Shown here piece by piece: positions 23,722 to 35,800 of a DNA stretch of 64,000 bases. Source of the DNA: Plazaster borealis (taxonomy: Eukaryota; Echinodermata; Asteroidea; Forcipulatida; Labidiasteridae); the NCBI GenBank assembly GCA_021014325.1, contig CM037460.1, positions 20,490,044 through 20,554,043 on the forward strand, given 5' to 3'. Within the stretch, counting starts at the first letter, position 1. The number at the start of each line of letters is the position of its first letter. A model generated the notes under the pieces. It was not told the origin of the DNA. It made no database searches and saw only the letters and a program-made list of their open reading frames with translations. A program made the position numbers and the translations under genes.

Positions 23722-24097
23722 TTAAAGGCACTGTATACACGTTTGGTAATTACTCAAAATATATATTAGCATAAAAACTGACTTGGTAACGAGCAACAGA
23801 GAGCTGTTGATAGTATAAAACATTGTGAGAAACGACTCCCTCTGAAGTAACGTAGTTTTTGAGAAAGAGGTAATTTCTCACTAAAATAATAAACACTTCT
23901 TGCAAGAAGTTTTTATTCCTATCTGAAAGCACACAAATTTGTACAACAAGGGTGTTTTTTCTTTCATCATTTTCTTGCAACTTCGATGACCAATTAAGCC
24001 CAAATTTTCACAGGCTTGTTATTTTATGCATATGTTGGGATACACCAAGTGAAAACACTGGTCTTTGACAATTTTCAAACGTGTTCAGTGCCTTTAA
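23722..24097. mobile_element. TTAA MITE, family A
   Basis: Full length. Its right TTAA is shared with the family D element that follows. Confidence 0.9.
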
Positions 24098-24469
24098 AGG
24101 AACGTTACAGAACTGGTAATTAAAATTTTCTTTAAGATCAAAGATTTACATAAAACTTACACGGTCTAATGATGATGATAGTAGAAAACATCCCTAGAAA
24201 TGTTTCTGTCTGAAATGCCATATTTGATGAGAAATAAATAAAACCAATTTCCGATTGGAGTTTATCGCTCATGAGCGTTTTATTCATGCATTGTATAACA
24301 CATGCAAATGTGTTACCGGTTTTTCATTATTTTCTCGTGACCCAGATGGCCGATCGATCTCAAACTTCTACAGGTTTGTCAGTTTATGTATATGGTGGAT
24401 TATATAAAGTGCTTACACTGCCAGCAACTGTTTTGTTAGCAAAAACCAATTCTGTAATGTTCCTTTAAA
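24094..24469. mobile_element. TTAA MITE, family D
   Basis: Starts TTAAAGGAACGTTACAGAAC and ends with the inverted AATTCTGTAATGTTCCTTTAA. It contains CTCATGAGCG and other sequence not shared with family A. Confidence 0.8.
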
Positions 24470-24524
24470 TTTGTTCATGCAGCAAACACCTTCTTGATTT
24501 TTTGTTGAGGATGGAAGGATCCTG

Positions 24525-25036
24525 GCCATTCTGGTGCTCGATATGCGACATGGTGTACCCCCCTGCTAATGTGTCTTTATTGTGTTTTGGGAATCTCTGG
24601 AATTCTTGAGATGATTTTAAGGGGGTGGGTACTTCTGTACAAGAGGAAAAGATTGTGTTAAAGTATGGGAGGGAACATTTTGTTTCCTTTATTATTGTTT
24701 TTATATATATTATATACATATATATAATGAGTAGGGTAGATGGCCTTAGCTTTCGATCCAGACCGGACCTTCTTCAGAGGCATAAAACAAGTACAAACAA
24801 ATACATATCCATTTATAGAAAAAGAGAGGGGAAAGGGATTAACGAAAGGATCCAGAAAGAAGCGGGAAAATTATAGCCAATCAAAGTTTCTATTTCAGAA
24901 ACAATTGGTGGCTATGAACCAATAGGAGTAAAGTGGTGAGGACAAAGGTTGTATAGTATGAAAGGATATTATACATATTTTTTTGGGGGGACACCCTCTG
25001 CAACATATCGGACATGGTATAGTCCTGGCCGGATTA
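24525..25036. repeat. GATATGGGGCA-family repeat split by a nested (TA)n/TTTCGATCC repeat
   Basis: The outer repeat is recognised by TGGTGCTCGATATGCGACAT at the left, the central TACAAGAGGAAAAGATTGTG, and CCCTCTGCAACATATCGGACA at the right. It matches 51429-51582 and, inverted, 49590-49770. Between about 24695 and 24965 it is interrupted by the TTTCGATCC repeat described at 17965. Confidence 0.6.
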
Positions 25037-25502
25037 TAGGCATATTTGTTCAGAGGGGGGAGTTGGGGGAGGGTCCATGCTTGGAAGGTCCTTGAGCCAG
25101 TATAATGTTGTATTGGATGCCCGGGACTGTATGGCAAGCTAGTGAAGCTCTCTCGGAATTATGTGCCTTTACAGGAAGCCGTAAGCACACAGAATCCCGC
25201 GGTTAGCAGAGCCATGACATTAATTCAATCCTGACATGGTTTTCGCTTCTTTTTGACAATGATACCAAGTGTGCTGCAGAGTTCTGGAATCATTGGAGCT
25301 TGGATACGAGTCTATAGTCTAGTGTCATTGATGGATGAAGTTTTAGAAACCACTTTCAGTGAAAAACCTTTCTTCATGAATTACCAGGGGGAGCAGACGC
25401 CAGTCTGCATTGTGCACCACTTGAACATAAAATCGTCAACCTTTTCAAAATTGACTTTCATTATGAAGCTATTACCAGACCAAGTTTGAAAAAAAAAGAC
25501 CT

Positions 25503-25796
25503 GGGCCCAATTTCATAGAGCTGCTAAGCACACGTTTTGTGCTTACTGAGCGAGTTTCCATTTCATAGCGCTGCTAACCGTAAGCACACGAAAAGGCATG
25601 CTAACCCTCCGGTGCTTACTGCACGTAATGACGTAATGAATGACGTAACAATGCAAAACCATTGTGAACGTGCAAGATGGCCGCCGTATTTTCTTGCTAA
25701 CCTGTGAAATACGCTTAAGCTAATTTTTCTGCTACAGTTAGCACGAAAATTTGCTTACCGTTAAGCATCGCTATGAAATTGGGCCCTGGGCCAAAT
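25503..25796. mobile_element. GGGCCC-palindromic MITE, ~290 bp
   Basis: GGGCCCAATTTCATAGAGCT at the left and the inverted CTATGAAATTGGGCCC at the right, flanked by CTG copies. An internal near-copy of the left end (CATTTCATAGCGCTGCTAA) starts at about 25559. Confidence 0.8.
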
Positions 25797-25959
25797 TGTA
25801 TGGATTTGCTTACCCTAGATGTAAATTAGCGCTAAAGGAAACGGAAAAATTCATGCTTGACATTTTTTATAAGCGTATTTTTATAAACAGTTAACGTTTT
25901 AATTGTTAAAAACTAATCTTGGTTGTATTAGTATTGTATTGTGTATGTAATTTGTAATG

Positions 25960-26092
25960 ATTTTTCTTTTAGTCAGTATCGTTCTTGTAATTGTATGCTT
26001 TATAGCGCACACCTGGAAAAATAATTTTTTAATTATAAACTGTGATGAAATAAATAAAATTGAATTGAAAATTGAATCGAATTGAATTGAAA
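25960..26092 (+). repeat. 3' tail of a CR1-like LINE
   Basis: AATTGTATGCTTTATAGCGC ... GATGAAATAAATAAAATTGAATTGAA, ending in repeated TTGAA units, which is typical of CR1-type 3' ends. No reverse transcriptase frame is attached. Confidence 0.5.
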
Positions 26093-26409
26093 CCGAAGCA
26101 GAGAGAAAACAGCCGGCAGGCTATGTTGTGTTACGCAAACCATTTCTGCTAATCGTATTCTGAGCATGTTTTATACATTCATTGATGACCTTAAAAACGG
26201 AGCATTCAATATTGTGCATTGAGAGATACAAAAGACGACACCGTCCCAGTTCTTTCCACAGGGCTCCAAACTGCATATTCACAGGCCAAACTGAACCCAT
26301 TGTTGACTGCATGCCTGAGCGATTCAGACCTAACTTGTTTGCTGGACTGCAGTGTTCTTTGAAAGGCTTCCAGGCTGCCCTTTCAAACAAATTCAGAATA
26401 AAATTTGAA

Positions 26410-26719
26410 TTGTAGAATATTGTATGACTGGTATTGTGCGATCCCCATAAATCACATTGTTTGCTCATACCCTAGAGCAATGGTCTCGGGTATGGATGTA
26501 CACGTTTTATGCCATGACACGGGCACTATTGTTTGCCGTGTATGCACACCAAGTGGAGCTTACTGACTGTTCCAAGGACAAGCCTACCAAGTTATACAAG
26601 GCAGACAAACAAGGTGGTGTATGTGTGCTGTGGCGCGGTCGTGATTCGATCTGGCACATTTTTGTATCCGACCCAGTATTCACAGATCATCTTGAGGAGA
26701 CGGATATTGACTCTCAGTT
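26410..26719 (+). promoter_or_regulatory. 5' flank/5' UTR of transporter copy 1, conserved in copy 2
   Basis: Segments TTGTATGACTGGT, ACTCATTGTTTGCTC-like and ATCCGACCC...GACTCTCAG recur in order at 51765-51919 before exon 1 of the duplicate. This shows the duplication included the promoter region or 5' UTR. No clear TATA box is seen. Confidence 0.55.
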
Positions 26720-26854
26720 ATGTCCGGAGTACGGGAGAGAGACGGCTCCAAGAAGTATTCCCCATCTTCCAATGGAGGGTCGGGAAATAAAGCCGGACTA
26801 GACGGGGACAGCGATTCGCAGGGAGGTTCGAAGGGATTGAAGCTCAAGAGACAG
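26720..26854 (+). CDS. Transporter copy 1, exon 1 (N-terminal cytoplasmic region)
   Basis: 45 codons from ATG to ...LKLKRQ, phase 0, donor GTGACT. Ser/Gly-rich and hydrophilic, as in SLC7 N-termini. Confidence 0.85.
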
Positions 26855-29800
26855 GTGACTAAAATCTATTTTATTTCACAACCGTCGCATTTATTGAGTT
26901 TATAGGTCAGATTTTGAACCACGTACAGGTGTGTTTATATCTATGTTTTGGTTCTCTTATTTCTTGGTTTATACTTGGCTTTCGCTCTGCTTACGAGGTT
27001 TAAAGGCACTGTGCACGTTTGGTAATTACTCACTCAAAATATATATTAGCATAAAAACTAACTTGGTAACGAGCAACAGAGAGCTGTTGATAGTATAAAA
27101 CATTGTGAGAAACGACTCCCTCTGAAGTAACGTAGTTTTTGAGATAGAGGTAATTTCTCACTAAAATAATAAAAGACTTCTTGCAAGAAGCCTTTTATTC
27201 CTATCTGAAAGCACACACATTTGTACAACAAGGGTGTTTTTTCTTTCATCATTTTCTTGCAACTTCGATGACCAATTGAGCCCAAATTTTCACAGGCTTG
27301 TTATTTTATGCATATGTTGGGATACACCAAATGAGAACACTGGTCTTTGACAATTACCAAACGCGGTCAGTACCTTTAAAGCTTCATTATGAAGCCTTTA
27401 ATTCATTGGTATACACGACTTAGTAATCGATATAGTGGGAACTTCGTTCATCACACCTCTCTTTTCACAAGTTTTCGTTTTTCACCTTTCCATGGACGCA
27501 TTTGATGTTTGCTAAAGCCTGCCTCTGTAGCAAGCTGGCATTAAGACGTGGAAGTAAAGTTGCCTAACTTTTGAGGTCTCTTGTTTTGAACCTCGCTCAT
27601 TGCATTTATTTATCCAAACTGCAGGGACACGACTTTTGCAAATCCGAGAGCAAATCGCAGATCTAAGAATCTCAAAGGTTTCCTTCTGTTGTTCTCAGAT
27701 AAAATCTGTGCATTTTTCATCATATGATAAGTCAAAAAAAAAAGGAGGGGCAACCCAAATTTCCAAAAACAAAATAATTTATAGTTGAAATTTTGAAACA
27801 GTAGAATTAGCTGTGGCAAACTGGTTATAGCATTATCAACCAAAAGGACCTATGGTATAAATGAAAAAATTGGTTAAGTACCGGTAATAAACCACGAGGA
27901 AAACTGAATGGGTAAAACAATAAATTGTAATTAATTTTTGCTCGTAACTAAGAATAATTTACGAGAGGGGGATTTGAACCCGTGACCTTCGTATTAACAT
28001 ACCGGCGCTCTACCAACTGAGAAATACCACCATGATGGGCGTATGGGGACTTTTTGGTTGGGGGGGGGGCAGATTGGTTGATTTGCACGACATTTTAAAC
28101 ATATAAAAACATAGTACCCACTTCTAATACCGGGTAACAGTTTGTTTTGCTTTCTCTGTCCATTTTTTTTCTTTTCTTGCTGTGCCCGAATTTTTGAGGC
28201 GGTTTCTTCCCCTTGCCCTAGACTTGATTCAAGTCCCGTTCTCGTGCGAGAGGCTCCCAAGCATATCGCGCCAACTAGCAAACAAGCCGTACAGTGCGCG
28301 CTCGCCGTCAAAATGTGGTCCAGGTTGGGGAATGCAGACCATCACAAAACAATAGTTTTATGGCGATGGCACGGGATTGGGACTTGAGTCAAGTCTACCC
28401 TTGCCCCGGGTCTTGCCTATAATGTATACCCCCGAACTAAGATATATCTACAAAAAAGAGAGACCGACCTTCTCAGTTGGTAGAGTGCCGGCACTTTAAT
28501 CAGGAGGTCGCATGCAGGTTCACATCCCGCTCTAGTCATTTTTTCTTTGTTCAACCCAAAGTCAAATATTTTCTTTTTTGTCAACCCTTATACCAACGTT
28601 CTGCAGTGCCCTTTAAAGGTATTGTACACTTTTGGTAACAGCTCAAAATCAGTGTCCACATTTTGTGTGATTCAACATAATATGCATGAACAAACAAACC
28701 TGTGAAAGTTTGAGCTCAATTGGTCATCGAAATCACGAGAAAATAGTGAAAAGAGACCTTATAAATGTGTTTTCTATTTTTTCAAAAAATCGCGTGATAA
28801 AAGCTATTGTTTTACTCCTTTCTCAGAAACGATAGCATTTTAGGCCGAAATATTTCAAGGAATCCTTTCAACCATTACTTATTTTAAATCATGTAAGTTA
28901 TGTGTGAATCTGTGAACTATTGTGTTTTTCGATATTACCAATAGTTTAAGCATTGGATTTGGAGAGAGTAAACGTGATCAGAAGCTGTCCTCATTGTTGA
29001 CGTGACCAATATTTGTACCTTTCTAGTATTACTAGTAATCCTGGTTCAATGCGGTCTTTTGAACTAAAGACCTTTTGCATTATCTTACCTGCGTAATTAC
29101 CCACGCAGCTAAACAAACCCCGTGGAGATTGTTCAGGGTCCTTCATGTCAACGTCTTCATTGGGAGACTAAATCTCGTAATCGAGGGCGAAACATCCACT
29201 ACAAATCTCGGTTATGGGTCACGGTTGGAGTACTATGGCACAACTATGAAAGCAACAAGTTAATAAATAGTTGCATTCAATAGAACTGACCTCAGCAAGA
29301 GATTTTTTTACGAAAAGTTGTCACAAACAGTTTTTGTTGTTGTTGTGGAATTTGTTTTGTATGCTTTTTACCTCTGCGTTTAGATTGGTTTTACCTTGCA
29401 CAATTCTGAGGTGAAATGGTTTAAGGGCATTGTTCAAATGCACTTTTTTTGCTTAAACCGGTTGTATCAATATATTTCGACCCCCCCTCATTTCTGCAAG
29501 ATTCAAATGTGTGTCTATAAAAATAACTGTAGGTGAAAGTTGGAGCAAAAAAGGAGGGAAAACAAGACAAAGTACAGTACTGGAGTGTTCAGCAGGATAA
29601 CAATTAGTGTCGTTCTGGGATCAATTATTTTATTGAACTTCCTACAATTAGGCTCCCTACCAATTCTCCAATACATAAAGGTTTCCGTCTGTAAAACTGT
29701 CATATTCGAGAAAAATGGCTTTGCTTATTTAAAGCAATTGCAGCAATCGCAACCAAATAGAAGGTACATGGACGTGCGTGTAATTTTACTGTCAAGACAT

Positions 29801-32800
29801 TAACCGTTTTTAGACTGCAAGCTTCGCGCATAAAAACCCCACAAAACTCGCATGAAGACTGTTTTTCTTTGAAATCAAATTGTTGTGCAATACAAATAAC
29901 ATGTTAATTATGAGGATGCTTATTTTTTTAGAAACCCTATTTGCCAATCACGCCCAAGTTTGTGCAACCATTACATGATAACATGGACGTCAGTTAGGCA
30001 ATATTCTTAATTGTTTACAAGAAACAGAACATGGCGGTCAAGTCTTATTCTCGGATTTTCCTTGTTGATTTAGTAAACTTATTTTACTTTCATCACCGTG
30101 GCCAAATGTTACTTTCCCCAAAATATGATATAATTTGTATAGTCATAAATTACGTTAATTAAGGCACTGTACACGTTTGGTAATTACTAAAAATATATAT
30201 TAGCATAAAACTGACTTGGTAATGAGCAACAGAGAGCTGTTGATAGTATAAAACATTGTGAGAAACGACTCCCTCTGAAGTAACGTAGTTTTTGAGAAAG
30301 AGGTAATTTCTCACTAAAATAATAAAAGACTTCTTGCAAGAAGCCTTTTATTCCTATCTGAAAGCACACACATTTGTACAACAAGGGTGTTTTTTCTTTC
30401 ATCATTTTCTTGCAACTTCGATGACCAATTGAGCCCAAATTTTCACAGGCTTGTTATTTTATGCATATGTTGGGATACACCAAATGAGAACACTGGTCTT
30501 TGACAATTACCAAACGCGTTCAGTGCCTTTAACTAAGGTATTTGAAGAAACAAAATTGCGCACACGTAAAACTCAATAATGGTTGGGACCATTGATCTTC
30601 AATGAAGATCAATTTATTGTTGGGATCAACTTGCTCCCGTAAGTTCGCACAGTCTATAATGTTTTTCACTGAAAAAGCGTATCACGTGATTGTCACAGAT
30701 TGGTGGGCCTCACTGGGTTGGTTTTTCTCTTCCAAGAAACAAATGATGTACTATTATTCATTTCATTATCTGAGATTATACCACAGGAATTCAACATCAC
30801 ATAGGCCTACGTATGAAACTTTGTCCTAGAAGAAAGAACACCTCCAAACCCACAGACCTTTGGAACGATAACAAAGGTTACACCCGAAATGCCCAATTCA
30901 ATGAAGTATATTCTTCCCGCGTCGACTAGAATAAACACCAAACATGCAAAAGGCCAAGTGGTGTAAAAGGCCAAATCGCGTGCTGGAAAATTAATCATTG
31001 TCACTAATGGAGGCATGTTCTAACAATGCTAACTAACTGTTGATAACTATTATGACACTAGCTGTGCAGGACCAATTCACTGAACTCATAATCGATCCTT
31101 ACGTTGAGGTCAAGCGAGATCGCGGCTACTGGTTACCGTTTAAGAGTCATGCTGCTAAAACACGGGGAATGCTTTAAAAGCTTGAACCTACTTTTTGAAA
31201 CCACTGCTTTAGCTCGGGTTCCGGCCCGGGCTCCGGCTTTTTTTCCCTACGAACTTTTGTGTCCCCATACGGGAAATTAACATGTGCTGGAGTAGGATGA
31301 TTCAAAAGAGGGCGCTATCAAAAGAAGTTTGTACACAGTTCGCTGTATGGAGTGGACAACAAGTTCGTAGGAAAAAAATCTCTCCTCCGGCTTGGGCTCT
31401 ACCCGTAACTCTCGAAAACGTGCACTTTCGGAACGGCGCTTCAAGGCGTGGTTTCGAAAACGGCCCCGGAAAAACCACCGGTGCGGAAACAATGGTCTGG
31501 ACCCAAAACTCGGAGATAGTCTAAAAAGGGTTGCCATTTGAAAATCCATTACCCATGACCCGAGGACCACCTAATTCAAATTATTTGATTTGGTCCCGCC
31601 CCTTTGGTAATTACTCAAAATATATATTAGCATAAAAACTGACTTGGTAACGTGACAGAGAGCTGTTGATAGTATAAAAACATTGTAGGAAACGACTCCC
31701 TCTGAAGTAACGTAGTTTTTGAGAAAGAGGTAATTTCTCACTAAAATAATAAACACTTCTTGCCTTTTATTCCTATCTGAAAGCACACAAATTTGTACAA
31801 CAAGTGTGTTTTTTCTTTCATCATTTTCTTGCAACTTCGATGACCAATAATTGAGCCCAAATTTTCACAGGCTTGTTATTTTATGCATATGTTGGGATAC
31901 ACCAAGTGAGAACACTGGTCTTTGACAATTACCAAACGTGGGGAATTTGGGCTTTGAAAAAACGTTTGAAAGCGTTCGTTATGAAATTAATATGGTGGAA
32001 AGATGTTTTAAAAGTAGAAAATAATGATCCACACAGATATGTCTTGAAATTGTGTGGTTTTCCTTTTACTTCGTGAACTAACACGGTCCGCCATTTTGTA
32101 GAACTAAATTTTTGACTCCACAAAATAGCGGACCGTGTTAGTTTACGAAGTAAAGGGAAAACCACGCAATTTCGAGGCGTATTTGTGTGGATCGTTATAT
32201 TCTACTTTTAAAAACATCTTTCCAACCATATTCAAACCGCCCAATCCAAGGCAGCGTGTCCCTTAAATGAATAAATATCACGATTGAAACAATGTTTGAA
32301 GAAAAAAAAACACCGAAAAAAACCAAACAAATAACAATAATTTAAATACGTTGGCCTGCTCGTCTTACTTGACTTGCCCCCCATTTGAAACCTGGACTTT
32401 TGAATAACAAATAAAACCGAATAACAAATTACATTTTATAGTATTTACCTTTTTACTCTATTCTTTTTTTAATTTTATTTATTTACACGCAGACAAAGCA
32501 TTTGTTTTTTTACCTCCACGGCAGATTATCTTTAAAAAATAGTAAATGTAAAACAAATAGTGCTGAAAAGGGCCTTGTTTAAGGAAAGTGCAAACGAAAA
32601 CTACAGTTTTAGTTGGCCAGAAGTGCTCCCCCAGAAATAAATGGTGCACCTCCTTATAGGAGTATGCAGCACTGTAAGATACTACATTGGGCATATGAAC
32701 ACGTTTTACATTTTGTATCATGACAATAACATACATCAAGAATTGTAAAGTTTTGTTTGATGTGCCCATTTCATTAAAACATATATTTCCTGGCACGGGC

Positions 32801-35800
32801 CATTGACATGTGTACTCTTGTTATTGTTTGATTTCTGTTATATCGTTCCTCTTCTTCCTTTTCCGAACTACACAAATATCATAAGACTTGTCTTGTATCT
32901 ATGTACTTCATACTGTGATTATGGTGTTTTTTATGACATAGGCCTGGTCATAAAAATGGTCAACGAAACGGAACGAAATTTTTCCCCCACAACTTAGTGC
33001 TTTGCATGGGAGTAGTTATGGTGATGACTTCACGTGAACCGCACGTGATCCAATAACAGAGCATTATCATTTAAAACATCTTTAACCGTAAAGTCAAAAG
33101 TCAGGAACCGCACGTGATCCAATAACAGAGCATTATCAATTAAAACATCTTTAACCGTAAAGTCAAAAGTCAGGAAAAAATAAAAATGCTTTGTTAATTT
33201 AAAATACTCAGTCAGTTTCACTTGTGGTTTTATTAATTGATACTTAAAATACTCCTTCACCAATTTATTTGTACAACACGTCAAGTGTTGATAGCATTGT
33301 GTAGCCCTGAAATGTAAATGATCTTGTGCAGTTTGGGTGGGTTTTGCTTTTTCAATGACCGTCCAGACCATTTTTGTTGGCTTTCCTTTTGTGTCGCCCG
33401 CAGAACTTTTTCTCGCAGGACTTGGGAAGGCGCTCGTCACCGTACATGCTCCGGGGTCAAACGTGGGTCACACGTCTGTGCGGCCCCTTAATGTAGCCCC
33501 AAACTTCAACCTCGTCCCCACGGTGTGTCGAGCAGTACGAGGTTGACCGCTCTCTCATCCTGGTATTGGATCATTTGCATATCCAATTTTTTGGATACGT
33601 ATGCAGATTAGAATAGTCTGGCTGTGAACATGGTGAATACTGAACGAGTATACAACTTAACATGTTTACTTTATAGGATTTTGCACACTAGTCGTTGTCC
33701 AATCAGGGTCCAAGTAAGGAGTTTCCCTCCCAGGGTTTACTATTGTAAACATGATTGGAAATAAAGTAAACCATGGGGACGAGGTTGCCCCGAACTTGTA
33801 CCTAAAATGTAGCCCCAAACTTGTACCTAAATGTAGCCCGACCTAATTGTAATCCAAATCTTGCACCTAAATTTAGCCCGCGCTATTAAGGTTTAGCAAT
33901 TGACAATCTTTTGAAATGCCGACACCGATTTTCCTTTAAATTGTTTTGAAGGTATAGAGTGGAATTTTCTTCTGGGGAAAAAGGCTGTAAAAGCTTGTGT
34001 TCTTTATTTAGTTGTTTTTTTTTAGCCACAAACATTAGCATATTAATAGGCAGTGTGCTCGCTACCCACCTGTATATTCATCTGTGGAATTATGGTGAAT
34101 TAAGTATACAACAGAAGTGAGGTCTAGAACTTTAAACATGGCCGAAAGAAATAACTCGGTGCTTACATGCTTATCCCAAAAACTGATTAAAATGTCAACC
34201 TCAAATAACCACTCCTTTAAAGGAAAATACTTTCAGCCTAATTAGTTCGTAAATTGTAGTACTAATTATAAAGATTACCATAATTCCACAGATGAATATT
34301 AAAAATGCAGGTGGTATAGCGAGAACACTGGCTTTGACTAATGTTTGACACCGGAAGCAACGGTGTAGCCAGAACCTTTTCGCTGGGGGCACATGGGGAT
34401 ACATTGCTTTTGAATGGGGGGGGGGAGTGGGCAGGGGGAATGGGTTTATCAGTGATGGGGGTAATGCTTTTATTTTTGGAAGGGGACGCTGCAAGGGGGC
34501 CACCTCTTCTTATATTCTTGGCATTTTGAGGCCGCGGGGGGGGGGGGGCACGTGCCCCCGACTACGCCGCTGATCGGAAGCCCTACTCCCCTGCTCTATC
34601 TAACAGATACAGGGGTAAAAAACTTCCTGACCTGAAACTGCAGAATCCGAAGTGATTGTAGTAGTGGTGGTGGGGGTATTTGGGGAGGCGGGGGTTCGGG
34701 GTGGGGATCCGGTGTAATACGATGGAATCAATGCGATCGGGTTGTCAGTCAATTTAGACTGAGCATCCATCGGATTTTTAATTTTTTTTTTTATAAAGCT
34801 TGGAGCTACAATTAGGTTGAAGCTACAATTAGGTCGGGCTCCGGCACTACGGGTAGGGGCCGCACACACGTCTAATCTAGAAAGCGGAAATTAAGATTTT
34901 CACATAGGCCACATTATTTCCAACAATTTGTTTTTCACGAGTTAGGCCTAGTAGTTTCTTTTATGAGATCGCCTAGAATCACAAGGCCGGACGGCCACTT
35001 CAAGGTGAGGGCTACACTTAACTCGTTTGGGCTGTCGACCCAAATCAACTGTCACCAGTGGCACTTTGCAACCTACTCCCGGGCTGAAACAGGGTTACCC
35101 TCTTCACAGTCTGTAAGGATGCAGGCATGGGTATCATCCACTAGGAGCCTGGCTGGTAGAGCAGAATGCACTACCTTCCCAACTTTTTACGAAGCAATTA
35201 TGCTGCCTTGCTCAAGGGCACAAGTGTCATGACCGGGATTGAACCCACACTCTGCTGCCGACAACACCACCAGAACTTGGGTTCGGTGAACTAGACTGCT
35301 CGGCCACCACAAGCCACAGTAGTGTTCGGTAACAACATTCATGACGGGAAAATTACAATAAACAGTTATGTTTTCACTAGTATAACAACTTCGTGTGTTA
35401 TTCTGTTTTTATTACCAGGTTGGATTGATCAGTGGTATAGCTATGATCGTCGGAACAATGATAGGATCTGGTATCTTTGTATCACCAAAGGGAGTCCTCA
35501 GACAGACCGAGAGCGTTGGGATGAGTCTGATAGTCTGGATGCTGTGCGGAATGCTCTCCATCGTTGGTAAGATAGTGACCTTTTTTAGGGTTAGGGTTAG
35601 GGTTAAGTTGGGATGAGGGTTGGGAAACTACGACTCAGATTTCGTCAGTGATTGTGGAAAAAATGCACTTAAGATACGAGGCTTCAAAAGGCCACTTTGA
35701 GCGTATACAAAATGGAGCCAAAGCCTATGCCAGTGTTTCGAAAATGCCTTCATAAGGTTTATTATGCCGTATACGAATTGGCGGTTACGGTGTCATAGGG

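Noticed and set aside
23722..24097. piggyBac origin of the TTAA MITEs
   Set aside because: Not excluded, but the TTAAAGG start fits Kolobok/T2-type ends better and no piggyBac transposase is present.
30807..31016. 69-codon hydrophobic frame on the minus strand
   Set aside because: No family recognised, no splice sites in phase, within repeat-rich intron 1 of the transporter.
33030..33440. 136-codon minus-strand frame
   Set aside because: Part of it is the 71-bp tandem duplication translated twice; no domain.
35587..35610. Interstitial telomere or chromosome fusion point
   Set aside because: Only about three TTAGGG units in an intron of an otherwise ordinary gene; too short.
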